A stretch of DNA of 64,000 nt from assembly GCA_963682175.1 (NCBI GenBank), contig OY821787.1, forward strand, positions 18,082,501 through 18,146,500, given 5' to 3'. Origin of the DNA: Triglochin maritima (lineage: Eukaryota; Streptophyta; Magnoliopsida; Alismatales; Juncaginaceae). Below the pieces are notes generated by a model, which had not been told where the DNA came from, did no database searches, and saw only the letters and a program-made list of their open reading frames with translations. The position numbers and the translations under genes were made by a program. Shown in pieces: positions 43,161-53,760 of the stretch; the first letter of the stretch is position 1, and the number at the start of each line of letters is the position of its first letter.

Positions 43161-45773
43161 TGATGAGAATTAAATTTATACCTCAAGTGCACGGCGTCAA
43201 TGAAGACGTGGCAAATACGGGTCGAACACAAGGAGGGAGAGATCTTGTTATTTTTGTGATTTTCGATGAAGGAAGAAAGAGAAAAAAATATGTTTGGTTT
43301 GAGATTTTTGGTTTTTATTTTCTAAAGCAAGAACAACAAAAGAAAAACTAAAAAGAAAACAAATATGGATGGGAGTCCAACGGGTCGAGGTTTAGATATC
43401 GGGTTTAGATTAGAGAATTCTGAAACATATAATAAATCACATTAGTTATAAAGCATTACATGATAAATGATTCAACATAAACTCAAGTAATTGATTGACA
43501 TCATTTCATGCTCATATTTGTATCTTATATCCATTATCTTTCACCTAAACAATGTTATGTCACAAGTTTTATGTTTAGTTTTCAGGAATAAATAGGTTTG
43601 AAGAGATGAAGCATAAAAGGACCCAAAAGCTGGGAAAAATGACTGAATTGTGAGATCTAGGGACCAAGATGCAAGGAAGAAGGACCTGATTGCAAGACAG
43701 AAGGACCTAAGAGCAAGACAGAATACTCCACACCATCATGGGGAGTATTTTACCAATTCGATTCGGGTCGGAGCTCCCACATGCAAAATAGATGCATCAA
43801 ATACCAACAAAGCTTTCCAGAAAAGCCCACAAGAAATGCCAGAGCGATCCGGACACTGTAGACCGCTAATTAGCGGTCCAAGACCGCTAATTGGCGGTCA
43901 CTGTTGGCCCAAATGCGCTCAAATTTCTCCAGAACATGTATTAGAGGATGTTTAGGCTATGTGTGGTATCTGTTTAGTCCCACATCGGGGGATTGTCCCG
44001 GATTAGATTTTTCCATGGCTATAAATAGAACTCTTCACCTCCTATTGTAATCACTCCATATTTTAAGTGGCTATTCTTCCTACTAGAAGTGAGACCTTGA
44101 AGCACACACTAAAGTAGGAGGATGCTACTTTTAATGTGAGTCATTTTATCAATAAAATTTTGTGTTTCTTTCATTGTTTGTTTTATGCTTCTTTTATTGT
44201 TGTGCATGTTTTAGTTTAATCGTCTTTTAATTCTAGATTAGTTTTAATATGCTTTCTTTCCATAGTTTAATAATTAGTGTAATGTTTAGTGAGTAGTTCC
44301 ATCCCCTTTGGGGGGTGGAGTACATGTACATACATGCATTAGAGAGTGGGATGAATGCTTTAATTTCAATGTGTTGATTAAACATGAATGTATGCTTGCT
44401 TGTTTAGGATAGAATTTACAACTTGATGAGTTTTGCCAAAATGATTAGACACCTCTCATGCTTGTTTAGGTTCTGAAATAAACACCTTGCATATGTAAGT
44501 GTTAATCAACTAAGTTGGTGAATAGATTGATAGGTTTTGCCATAACATTTAGACACTTCCTATGCTTGATAAACACCACCTTCATGTGCTTAAAGAATGT
44601 ATTCTACACCCACCTCTTTTCTTGTGTACACTCACTCCACCCCTTAGGGGTTTTCCCTTCCTGAAATTCCAGCAGTCTTGTTTTGTTCTTAGCTTAGCTC
44701 TTATTTCATCGTTTGGTTGCTTCTTTCACATTTCATACTTCTTAGCGTAGTGTAGCGTAGGTTAGCATAAACACCTTTCTTCCCCTATTTTTGCCACTTG
44801 ATTTCGTACAAGCAAGAGGATACTCACCTCCCTGAGGACGACCCGTACTTGCCACCGCTTCATCGCGGCCGTGCACTTGCGGTTTAATTAAAACGTTCAA
44901 TAGTAATCAAAATATACTAACACGAAATTAAAATATTAACTTTATTCTTCTTCTCATCACCCTAAATCTGTCACCCCCACCCTTTGGAGAGAGTTAGAAA
45001 CTCATGGATGGAGGGAAGGAGAAGGGGTCCTAGAGAAACTACAAAAGAAAACTAAAAGCAAGAAATAAAAGAACAAAATTTTATTGCTAAAGAGAAGAAC
45101 AAAAACTAAGGACCCTTTACAACATCGTTTCGGGGCTATTTATAGCTGATACAAGGGATCCCAATATATAAAAGGAAAGTACACGCGTCAATACAACATT
45201 GGTAAAAATTTGAGCGCACGGATCAACTTTGTGCGGCGGAATCGCCGCAATTTGTACATGAGGTGCGGCGGAATCGCCACCTTTTTGGCTCAAAATCGAC
45301 CCGGATTTTTCCTGTGTCTTTATGGTATGTTTTAGCTGTCATTTGCACGTCCGGATTAATTATTGCATATCTTTGGAGATCCTAGTTAATTTCTTCATAT
45401 ATTTGGAGATCCAAATTGATTTTTCTCTAGAACTTCTCCAAAATAATCTTTTGGTAGTCGAAATTTGCAGTCCGGTCCTCGGCTTTTGCAATTAAGTCCC
45501 TGGCTACTTTTGTGCTTAAGTCCCTGACCTTTTTGTAATTAGGTATTTGAATACTTTTATGCTTGGATTAACTTCCATTTGAATCCCGATAATCTTGACT
45601 TGGTATTTATGATAGAAATGAGTCTCTTGCACGCATTTATGCTCTGGATATGGGTAATTTGCATTCAGATCCCTGTATTATATAAATAAGACTAAACACA
45701 TACCTTAGTAGCATTTATTGATATAAAATTAATCTAAATGAAAGACATATGATGCAATGTATGCAATGCATCA
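43161..45773 (-). repeat. T2 5' LTR, split by a solo LTR
   Basis: TGATGAGAATT at 43161 to AATGCATCA at 45773. The solo LTR at 43502-44902 lies inside. Outside the insert it aligns with 38108-39304. Palindrome pair at 45232 and 45264. Confidence 0.92.
43502..44902 (+). mobile_element. Solo LTR, Athila-like family, in T2 LTR
   Basis: Opposite orientation to the other copies: TGATTGACATC to CGTTCAATA, 1401 bp, exact GTAAT duplication at 43497-43501 and 44903-44907. Palindrome pair at 43861 and 43882 (21 bp), about 140 bp upstream of a TATA box (GGCTATAAATAGAAC near 44018). The last two bases are TA rather than CA. Confidence 0.95.
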
Positions 45774-45995
45774 ATTGTGCTCAGTTGTCATGTATTTTCC
45801 TGACTCCTCTTAGTAGTCATGTAATAGGAATCCAGCGTTCCTTGTAATTTTCGTTCCGCATTGTACTCTGATATTACCTTTATGTTATGTTTTTAATTGA
45901 GACCTCGACTTTACTATTGTTAGTTAATGTCTCTTTTTCGTTTTTTATAGTTGTGATTGATTGTTGTGTCCCGGGCGCAGATCAGGGGTGTTACA

Positions 45996-47370
45996 ATTGG
46001 ATTATCCAATTGAGATTCAATGTTAGAACTCAAACAAGAAGCAAGGATTAGTATGTTGTTGGAGTATAAAATAGTTTCTTAATCCTCTTGGCGTCAAGTT
46101 ACTGGATGCATATGTATTTTTCAATACTACAAATGGCATAACAATACTTCATTTCACCAATCTACAACTTATTCAGTTTATCCAAAGCCTAATGAAACCA
46201 ATCCCTCCAATAGACTTCAAATTGCAGAAATCATACTTTCACCGTAGTTCGCACGCGTTGTTATTACAGTATATATTATATATAACTACCCACATATTAG
46301 GCTAATTTTGATACTGTTTTGCATGTCATATGTTGTTTCCAAACTTTTGAACTAATGTCGATGCATATCTCCTGGCCCACTGATCAATGACTTGGTAAGA
46401 TTATTCTTTCATCGATCTTGGATGCATCATTTTCTCCATGTTTTACATTATCAACTAATAATTACAAAGTCTATTCTAATCATTGTTGATGTAATCTAAG
46501 CAACTGCCTTCTAGTTTGATATACATGTTTTCACATAATACTGAAGAAGTCTATCAGAGTGAAGAACAAGAGTTGTTTCATTGCTTGATCGGATTTGGAA
46601 TTTATAGGAGTTATATTATTTTTGACCAAGCTGGATTACAAGTAGCAGTCAATTCTGTTTTACCAAACTTTTAAACTAATGTCATTACATCCAATAAAGT
46701 CGATGCATATCTCTTGGCCCGCTGATGAATGACTTGGTAAGATTATAAAATGTATTCTATTCGGTCCCTTTTGCTCTGGATAGAAGTAAACAAATTAAAA
46801 TTATAAAATGTATTCTAATAGTAAGTTACATAGATATATCATGAAGACATTGTTCTTCTCTTTGGAAAAGGTTTTCTGGAGTGGAAAATTTGATAAATTT
46901 CTTTTTAGAATACTTGCATGCCATCCTGGATCAACTTATGGAAAACATAGAGGATATTACAAGGGATCGTAAAATTCAAAGTGGTAAAACATAAAGGATG
47001 TCTATTATCAGAATGAGTATGAACAACTCTATCACGTTTTGACATCAAATTTGTGCCCTCTACCCATATTCTAGCAACCAAAGAAGCAGAGGAGATTATG
47101 AACACTTTGATCTAATTTGGATGAGACTTCATAACTATTTTTTATCTCTAAGAACGTCAAAGTCTTCTAGCGAGGCTACGAAAAAAAGTTGTTGAAAGGA
47201 TTAACTTCAATAACTGCACTTAACTATTCAATAATAAAAAATTGAGCTATTTGATTTTTCAATTCATGCTCAGTGTCATATAATTAAAGCTGCAAATGTG
47301 TTTGACGACTGTTTGCTGGAACGAGGTCATTTAATGAAGTGATAGATCTTACCTTGAACTTTAAATATGT
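45996..47370 (-). pseudogene. Decayed Helitron replicase fragment
   Basis: Minus-strand translation in shifting frames gives blocks of the Helitron Rep region: YDPLxYPLCFPxVDPGWHASI (about 46905-46985, compare the family YDPLQYPLLFPYGEPGWH) and ISGPRDMHRLYW (about 46690-46740, compare IGGPRDMHRRY). The second block occurs again at 46345-46400 (ISGPGDMHRH). No frame is intact. A rolling-circle replication initiator is what the family encodes. The assignment rests on these short motifs and their order. Helitron ends were not found. Confidence 0.6.
46340..46745. repeat. Internal duplication in Helitron fragment
   Basis: 46345-46405 and 46665-46745 share AAACTTTT, ACTAATGTC, TCGATGCATATCTC and TGGCCC, then TGAATGACTTGGTAAGATTA. 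It duplicates the segment coding for the GPRDM motif, about 330 bp apart. Confidence 0.8.
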
Positions 47371-48120
47371 TGTGGGATCCTAATGCTAATTGAAATTTTA
47401 ATGAAGTTTAGGTGGTGATTAGGAGGAGTTGCATTTGGACGGCTGGGATTGAAGGTTGATGGATGAAGGGTTGAGATGGAGTGTTGATAGATGAGAGGTT
47501 GAGATGGATTGGATTTGGATGGATGGTGACGATTGAGGTAGGAAGAGATATTTATTGTGATTTCCCTCTCTCTCACACTCTACTCTCTCTCACGTTTCTC
47601 TCACTATCTCTCCCTCAGTTGTCTCCGACGAGTATTGTGATTTCCGGCAATGAGAGGTGGTCATCACCGGTCGGTTGGCGGAGGTGAGTTTGTTGTTATA
47701 CTAAACCGTTCCTTTTGCTTTGTTTCTCCCTCTCAACTCATCTCGTTTCAAGTGGTTGGTGCGGTGAGTGAAAGAGGAGAAGGTGTGCTCGAGTTGGTCG
47801 AGGTGGTTGTGATCGTGGACCGGGCGTGAGGTTCGTCGACGGATCGTGATTTTGGGAGGCGTGCTCGTAGAAGCGCCGTCGAGGTTCTTCAAAGGTTTCT
47901 TCAAACCTTCACGGTATGTCAAACTTGTAGTCGTAGCTCACTTTAGTAGTGTGGGTATTTGAAAGTCGACGGTAGGCCTTCCGGCACGTCGCAAGTAAAC
48001 ATGCAGCAGATTTCACTATCTGATCGGTCGACCGGTTGGTGCAAACGGGCAACCGTTCATAATGAGAATTTGGGTTCTGCCTCACTTCGGTCGAACGCTG
48101 CCCTTGGGGAGGTCGACCAG
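47371..48120 (+). repeat. Type B LTR fragment fused to G2
   Basis: Starts TGTGGGATCCTAATG, the exact 5' end of the G4 LTR in the other orientation, and follows that LTR through the GTATGTCAAACTTG and GCAGCAGATTT blocks. It has two CGGTCGACCG pairs (48025/48046 and 48088/48110). It ends abruptly at about 48120, inside the array, and continues directly as G2 coding sequence. The base before it is not a copy of the G2 right flank. Confidence 0.85.
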
Positions 48121-48164
48121 TCTTCACTATTCAGGCTGAGGAGGCTAGGGACTCCAACACCGTC

Positions 48165-51100
48165 GTGGAAGGTACGCTTTCAGTTTCTGGTTCTGTAGCT
48201 CGGGTGTTGTTTGATTGTGGCGCCACACACTCTTTCATTTCGGAGAAGTTTGCTGGCGAGTTGGGTCGGACCCCTGTGCTGCTGACTGATGTTTTGGAGG
48301 TCAGTACGCCCTTGGGTGAGGTGGGCACTGTGGGGAGCTTTTTCCCCGGCACCACAGTTGCTTCGGGAGACCATGATTTTCCGGCAGATTTGGTCTTGTT
48401 ACCGATGGTGGACTTCGACATCATACTGGGGATGGACTGGCTGTCAGAGTACGACGTGCGGGTCTTTTGCCGTGAGAAGAAGATCCTGATTCCGATGGAG
48501 GGCTTGCCAGATGTTCTGATCAGAGGTGCGAGGAGCAGAGGGGGTCGTCTGATTGTGTCTGCGGTTAAGGCACAGAGACTGATACAGCAGGGATGCAGAG
48601 CGTTTGTGGCCACGCTGGTAGTTTCTGATCCTGAGACGAGGAGGCTGGAGGACATAGAGATTGTGCAGGAGTTCCCGGATGTGTTTCCAGCAGAGATTCC
48701 AGCGTTACCGCCGCACCGAGAGATCGAGTTCGGCATCGAGTTGGTAGCGGGTACGACGCCTCAGTCGAAGGCACCGTATCGTATGGCACCTGCAGAGTTG
48801 ACAGAGCTGAAGAAGCAGTTGCAGGAGTTGATGGAGTCCGGGTTCATTCGACCGAGTGTTTCTCCATGGGGAGCGCCTGTGCTCTTCGTGAAGAAGAAGG
48901 ATGGATCGTTGCGGATGTGCATTGACTACAGGATGCTGAACAAGGTTACCGCTCGGAACCGGTACCCTTTGCCCAGGATTGATGATTTGTTTGACCAGTT
49001 GCAGACGGCGAGAGTGTTCTCGAAGATCGATCTGCGTTCGGGTTATCACCAGTTGCGGATCCGGGAGGCAGATGTTCAGAAGACAGCCTTCAGGACGCGG
49101 TACGGCCACTACGAGTTTTTGGTGATGCCATTTGGACTGACGAATTCACCTGCAGCATTCATGGATTTGATGAATAGGACCTTCCAGCCGTACCTTGACA
49201 GATTTGTCGTGGTATTCGTGGATGACATCTTGGTATACTCGCCTAACAGGGAGCAGCATCGAGAGCACCTGAGGATTGTGCTTGGCATCTTGAGGGATCA
49301 GCAGCTTTATGCCAAGTACACGAAGTGCGAGTTCTGGTTGGATCAGGTGGCTTTTCTGGGGCATATTGTGTCAGCAGATGGGATTTCAGTAGATCCGGCG
49401 AAGGTCGAGGCTGTGACTCAGTGGAGAGCCCCGACGAGCGTGACGGAGATCAGGAGTTTTGTGGGACTGGCAGGGTACTACAGACGGTTTATTCAGGATT
49501 TCTCCAGACTTGCGTCGCCGCTGACAGCGTTGACGCAGAAGGGCGTCAAGTTCGTTTGGTCCCAGAAGTGCGAGGACAGCTTTCAGGAGCTGAAGAGGCG
49601 ATTGACGACAGCACCTATTCTGACGCTACCGAGTGGCAGTGGAGGCTACGTGATTTACAGCGATGCATCAGGGATAGGCTTGGGTTGTGTTCTGATGCAG
49701 CATGGGAAGGTGGTCGCGTACGCTTCGAGGCAGCTGAAGGTGCACGCGAAGAACTACCCGACTCACGATCTGGAGTTAGCAGCAGTAGTTCACGCGTTGA
49801 AGACCTGGCGGCACTATCTGTATGGCGAGCAGTTCGAGGTCTTCACCGATCATCAGAGTCTGAAGTATTTGTTCTCGCAGAAGGAGCGGAATATGAGGCA
49901 GCGCAGATGGCTTGAGTTCATTAAGGACTACGACTTCACCATTTCCTATCATCCGGGGAAGGCGAATTCAGTTGCAGATGCGCTGAGCAGGAAGGTGGAG
50001 GTTTCAGTTGCGAGTCTGTGCATCCAGGAGTGGAGGTTACTCGAGGCTTTGTCAGAGTGGAGACCGTTCACAGAGGGCTCAGAGGGAGCAGTGATTGCTG
50101 GGCTTCGGGTGGAGCCGCAGACTGTCTCACGGTTGGTTCAGGCTCAGCAGGGGGATGAGGAGTTAGCTGGTCTGCTACAGTTGGCTTCCAGAGATGGATC
50201 AGATTTCAGTGTGGGGGTTGATGGTGGTCTAAGGTTCAGGAGTCGGATCTGGGTGCCGAAGTCCGATGGGATGAGAGATAACATCATGGAGGAGGCACAC
50301 AGAGCTAGATACACCATTCATCCGGGGAGCACGAAGATGTATAAGGAACTGCAGCGGAACTTCTGGTGGAAGGGCATGAAGAGGGACATCGCAGAGTTTG
50401 TGGAGAGATGCTTAGTCTGTCAGCAGGTGAAGATTGAGCATCAAAGGCCAGCAGGACCGATGCAGTGTATAGAGCTTCCTGAGTGGAAGTGGGAGCACGT
50501 GACGATGGACTTTGTCACGGGATTGCCGAAGACGAGGAGATTCCACGACGCGATTTGGGTGATAGTCGATCGACTGACCAAGTCGGCGCATTTCTTAGCG
50601 ATCAGGACCACGTTGCCTTTGGAGGGTCTAGCTAAGTTGTACGTGGAGGAGATAGTTAGGATGCATGGAGTGCCAGTGAGCATCATCTCCGATCGAGATC
50701 CTCGATTCACTTCCAGATTTTGGGGGAGTCTGCAGCAAGCTTTGGGGACGCGTCTGAGATTCAGTACAACGTTTCATCCGCAGACCGATGGTCAGTCAGA
50801 GAGGACGATTCAGACCCTGGAGGATATGCTGAGAGCATGCACACTGGATTGGGCAGGGCACTGGGATGAGCACTTGCCGCTGATAGAGTTCGCCTACAAC
50901 AACAGCTACCACTCGAGTATTGGGATGGCACCGTACGAGGCGTTGTACGGGAGGCCTTGCAGATCACCGGTATGCTGGAGTGATGTGGGCGAGAGGCAGT
51001 TAGTGGGGCCAGAGATTGTGCAGATGTACTCAGAGAAGGTGGATGTGATCAGGAGGAGACTGGCCACAGCACAGAGCAGGCAGAAGAGTTATGTTGATCG

Positions 51101-51557
51101 ACGCAGACGAGTGTTGAGTTTCGAGGTGGGCGACCATGTGTTTCTGAAGATTTCTCCAGCCAGAGGTGTGATGAGGTTTGGGAAGAAGGGGAAGCTCAGT
51201 CCGAGATATGTTGGACCATTTGAGATCCTCGACCGAGTTGGAGAGGTAGCCTACCGGATTGCATTGCCGCCGCAGTTTTCAGGTCTGCATAATGTCTTCC
51301 ATGTGTCGATGTTGAGGAAGTATGTGGCAGATCCGTCGCACGTTATTGAGATAGCAGTGCCAGAGATTCAGCAGGACTTGTCGCTCGAGGAGAGGCCAGT
51401 CGAGATTGTTGATCGCATGGATCACCAGCTCAGGAGGAGGACCATTCCGATGGTGAAGGTCAGGTGGCAGCATCACAGCGAGCGCGAGGCCACTTGGGAG
51501 ATCGAGGAGGATGTCAGAAGGCAGTATCCAGAGCTTTTCGGTGAGTGTTTGCTTTGA
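48165..51557 (+). CDS. G2 Pol polyprotein (PR-RT-RH-INT-chromodomain)
   Basis: 1130 codons without a stop. The frame is open a little further upstream (about 48127, [10 protein letters not shown]), which is the end of gag, so the true start is lost. Order by residue: protease near 1-130 with [10 protein letters not shown]; reverse transcriptase about 190-400 with [22 protein letters not shown] and [10 protein letters not shown] (catalytic Asp 353-354); RNase H from about 490 with [10 protein letters not shown] (Asp 500); integrase H2C2 zinc region about 712-750 with [11 protein letters not shown]; integrase core about 775-920 with [14 protein letters not shown] and DGQSERT; and a C-terminal chromodomain-like end ([21 protein letters not shown]). 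This is the best preserved gypsy pol in the window, yet it cannot act alone without gag. Confidence 0.95.
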   Translation: MEGTLSVSGSVARVLFDCGATHSFISEKFAGELGRTPVLLTDVLEVSTPLGEVGTVGSFFPGTTVASGDHDFPADLVLLPMVDFDIILGMDWLSEYDVRVFCREKKILIPMEGLPDVLIRGARSRGGRLIVSAVKAQRLIQQGCRAFVATLVVSDPETRRLEDIEIVQEFPDVFPAEIPALPPHREIEFGIELVAGTTPQSKAPYRMAPAELTELKKQLQELMESGFIRPSVSPWGAPVLFVKKKDGSLRMCIDYRMLNKVTARNRYPLPRIDDLFDQLQTARVFSKIDLRSGYHQLRIREADVQKTAFRTRYGHYEFLVMPFGLTNSPAAFMDLMNRTFQPYLDRFVVVFVDDILVYSPNREQHREHLRIVLGILRDQQLYAKYTKCEFWLDQVAFLGHIVSADGISVDPAKVEAVTQWRAPTSVTEIRSFVGLAGYYRRFIQDFSRLASPLTALTQKGVKFVWSQKCEDSFQELKRRLTTAPILTLPSGSGGYVIYSDASGIGLGCVLMQHGKVVAYASRQLKVHAKNYPTHDLELAAVVHALKTWRHYLYGEQFEVFTDHQSLKYLFSQKERNMRQRRWLEFIKDYDFTISYHPGKANSVADALSRKVEVSVASLCIQEWRLLEALSEWRPFTEGSEGAVIAGLRVEPQTVSRLVQAQQGDEELAGLLQLASRDGSDFSVGVDGGLRFRSRIWVPKSDGMRDNIMEEAHRARYTIHPGSTKMYKELQRNFWWKGMKRDIAEFVERCLVCQQVKIEHQRPAGPMQCIELPEWKWEHVTMDFVTGLPKTRRFHDAIWVIVDRLTKSAHFLAIRTTLPLEGLAKLYVEEIVRMHGVPVSIISDRDPRFTSRFWGSLQQALGTRLRFSTTFHPQTDGQSERTIQTLEDMLRACTLDWAGHWDEHLPLIEFAYNNSYHSSIGMAPYEALYGRPCRSPVCWSDVGERQLVGPEIVQMYSEKVDVIRRRLATAQSRQKSYVDRRRRVLSFEVGDHVFLKISPARGVMRFGKKGKLSPRYVGPFEILDRVGEVAYRIALPPQFSGLHNVFHVSMLRKYVADPSHVIEIAVPEIQQDLSLEERPVEIVDRMDHQLRRRTIPMVKVRWQHHSEREATWEIEEDVRRQYPELFGECLL

Positions 51558-51571
51558 TTTCGGGACGAAAT

Positions 51572-51590
51572 CCTTTTAAGTTGGGTGGAT
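51572..51590 (+). other. G2 polypurine tract region
   Basis: CCTTTTAAGTTGGGTGGAT directly before the 3' LTR. The G4 equivalent reads AGGAGGGTGGAT. Confidence 0.7.
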
Positions 51591-52103
51591 TGTTAGAACC
51601 CAAACTCTAGATTAGGGTTAAACTTGGATTAGTGGTGGATTAGTGAGGGGTTTGCATGGGGAAGAGGCGCTACAGTGGGTGCTTGGGGTGGAGTGTGCAC
51701 TGTGGACGTGAGGAGTAGGGTGATGGTGTGAGGGTGCGGGCACTGTAGCTTGGAGGGTGTTTATAGGGTGCATTTCTTCTTCTTCTTCTTTCTTTTTCTC
51801 CCTCCATTCCCTCATTTCTTCCTTCCTTTCCTTGCTGGTGCGCGTGTTGGTGGAGCAGCTGCGGAGGCGTCGAGCGAGGAAGGTGCTCGTGCGGGAGAGG
51901 CACGGTGCGTGATCGAGGACGCGGAGGCGTGAGCGTTGCTCCGGCGTTTCTCTGGCTTCGTGTGAGGTATGTCAACTTGATAGTGTGATTTTGTGTTGTT
52001 AACCCTTGTGAAGGGTTGTGTTGGTCGGACGGGGAGGTTGGAGACCTCCTCGGCGTTGTTTTCCGTGAAAAACCTCGGCTGGCGCGAGGTTGAAGACGAC
52101 CAA

Positions 52104-52586
52104 CGGTCGACCGGTTCCTTCGGGTGGTCGACCGAATGTAGTGTTTTTGCCCGACTTTAACCTTCACCGGTCGAACGATGCCTTGTGGCGGTCGACCGGT
52201 AGTGCATATTGCTGGTGAGTTGGGACGTTCTGCCTGTTTTCGGTCGACCGGTTCCCTGAGTCATTCGACCGGAACTTAAGTGTACTGGATTTTATTGCAT
52301 GCTTGTTCGACCGTTTGTTGGTTGCGTTCGACCGTTTATGACATAGAAATGCTAGGTTGACCCTGTAGGATTTCGGTCGACCGGGACCCCTGAGTCGGTC
52401 GACCGATAGATCCGATTTTGATGTTGACCAGACTCCGGATTTTGACCTAGTTCGGTCGACCGGTTTTAGACCCTTGTTCGACCGTTGGGGGTTCTGTTTT
52501 GAGCGCAGCGGTAGACCGTTTTAGGAGTACGGTCGACCGATTCCTTTCTGGAACCGGTCGACCGAATCACCTCTTCCGGTCGACCG
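52104..52586. repeat. CGGTCGACCG paired-palindrome array in G2 LTR
   Basis: Eight pairs: 52104/52125, 52168/52189, 52241/52262, 52304/52325, 52374/52396, 52453/52475, 52509/52530 and 52555/52577. Every pair is spaced 21 or 22 bp. Pair-to-pair distances are 64, 73, 63, 70, 79, 56 and 46 bp. The 11-12 bp between partners varies. Because each unit is a palindrome, the two members of a pair can also form a 10-bp stem with an 11-12 base loop. Confidence 0.95.
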
Positions 52587-52910
52587 TTTGGGCCCAGGAC
52601 AGAATTCCTGGTTCCCATTTTGACGCCAACTTTGTCCACGGAAACCCGTGTCCTCGCCTTGTGCGTGAGCCGGGAGGTGACGGTGGGCGCGTGATGCGTG
52701 CCTGCCCAGGGACCGCCGTTGGGAAGAGTGTGGGCGTTCGGGACGCGTCACCTCCGTGTATGGACCGTGACTTGAGATGGATTGATTGGGCACTTTGTAG
52801 TATAGCAGGCCTGAGGGATCGCGGATCCCAGAGTTGATGTTTGTGCGGGCACGCAACTGGCGTTGGGTGAGGTGACTACCGGCCCACGGGCTACGGAGGT
52901 CGCTGCCCTG

Positions 52911-52920
52911 CTTTTATAGC
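52911..52920 (-). promoter_or_regulatory. Antisense TATA-like site in G2 LTR
   Basis: Sense reads CTTTTATAGC, so the minus strand has GCTATAAAAG. Identical and in the same place as in the G1 LTR. Transcription from it would run back across the palindrome array. Confidence 0.4.
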
Positions 52921-53760
52921 GGCGCGGTTGGTGTTTGCGGCTCGAGGAGCCTGATGACCTGGCAGACTTCGGTCTGGACCAGTCCGATGCTGTGCCGGAC
53001 GTTGTGATGGACCACCGATGATGTGCCGGTGATGCCGCCGAGGTTGTGCCGGCGATGATGATTGTTGGGCCGAGGCTGTGCCTGCTATGTTGATTCCTCG
53101 ACTGGGCACCTATCGTGATGTTGTTGTTATACCTTCCGGGCGACGGCCCCGTTGGTCCCTGTGGCTCCGACCACTGAGATTTGCAGATCTGTATTCTATC
53201 GGCGCGCAAGCGTGACAGAGGCTCCCTGCCGAACCCTTGGGTAGTGTAGCTGCGTGTGGGGGGTGCGATGTCGCGTGCTGTAAGGCTGCATGTGCCTGCA
53301 GTAGGTCTCCTCGGGAGACTCGTTGTTGATTGTCGGACTGATGTCCTGTTTTACCCTTCGGGGGAACTGTTTTCCATTCTGTCGATGTCATGACATGCTA
53401 TTAGTATGATAGGTTCATTGTGTAATGCATGCATATAGGTGAGTTGGCATACGGGGTTTCCTTCTGGAAACTCAGGCATTGTTGTTATATATTTTCAGGA
53501 CCGCAGTAGGTCCAGTGGGGTGGTGATCGGCGGGCGCGCGCATTTGGAGTCGGATCCTCTAGTCAGACTACTGAGGTCCACATGATTACGTTTATCTTCC
53601 CTTGTCGTTTTGTTGTAATCATGTATTCATTTTGGCAAACTCTGATGTATTATGGTGCACCGCTATATTGTTTATGAGAAGTAACAGTCCCGCCTTTGAT
53701 TATTGTGCTCTTTGTCTTGATTATGAATTTTTAAATTTTCCGCTGTTTCGGGATGTTACA

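Larger units (their letters stand above)
38108..45773 (-). mobile_element. Non-autonomous LTR element T2
   Basis: Same LTR family, leader and 3' block as T1 but a different coding cassette. 3' LTR 38108-39304, 5' LTR 43161-45773 (split by a solo LTR), tRNA-Asp primer site 43137-43154. Flanks are ATTGA (38103-38107) and ATTGT (45774-45778), a target duplication with one mismatch, inside the G3 LTR. No reverse transcriptase or integrase. The LTR pair is more diverged than that of T1, so T2 is the older insertion. Confidence 0.9.
28732..45995 (+). mobile_element. Decayed Ty3/gypsy element G3
   Basis: Plus-strand gypsy element related to G1 and G2. Pol pieces lie at 28732-30449, 33445-34026, 35532-35634 and 36101-36190. 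A polypurine tract precedes its 3' LTR (36204-38107 plus 45779-45995). Two solo LTRs, one AT-rich insertion and the whole of T2 lie within it. The 5' LTR, gag and protease are gone. The many stops suggest it is the oldest gypsy copy here. Confidence 0.87.
36204..45995 (+). repeat. G3 3' LTR, split by T2
   Basis: Begins TGTTACACC at 36204, reaches 38107, and resumes after T2 at about 45774-45779 to end GGGGTGTTACA at 45995. LTR sequence totals about 2.1 kb. It contains an 18-C run (about 36275-36292), a three-copy 130-bp tandem repeat (37016-37405) and a degenerate four-copy repeat (37440-37830). Candidate target duplication after it is ATTGG. The left partner is lost. Confidence 0.85.
48121..53760 (+). 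mobile_element. Ty3/gypsy chromovirus-type element G2, 5'-truncated
   Basis: Plus-strand element with protease, reverse transcriptase, RNase H, integrase and chromodomain in one open frame, a polypurine tract and a complete 3' LTR of type A. Gag, primer site and its own 5' LTR are missing. The 5' side is a different LTR type. Right flank is GCTAC (53761-53765), left flank before the fused LTR is TATGT, so no target duplication joins the two ends. Confidence 0.92.
51591..53760 (+). repeat. G2 3' LTR, type A, complete
   Basis: TGTTAGAACCC to GGGATGTTACA, 2170 bp. Candidate sense TATA (GTTTATAGG, 51758-51766) followed by a CT-rich tract. The palindrome array is at 52104-52586 and an antisense TATAAAAG at 52911-52919. 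Homologous throughout to the G1 5' LTR. Confidence 0.95.

Noticed and set aside
46905..47105. 66-codon minus-strand frame in the Helitron remnant
   Set aside because: It is one frame of a decayed sequence. The Helitron motifs are read in a neighbouring frame.
48131..48736. 201-codon minus-strand frame opposite G2 protease
   Set aside because: Antisense shadow of G2 pol. The same shadow appears in G1, which shows it follows from the sense protein.
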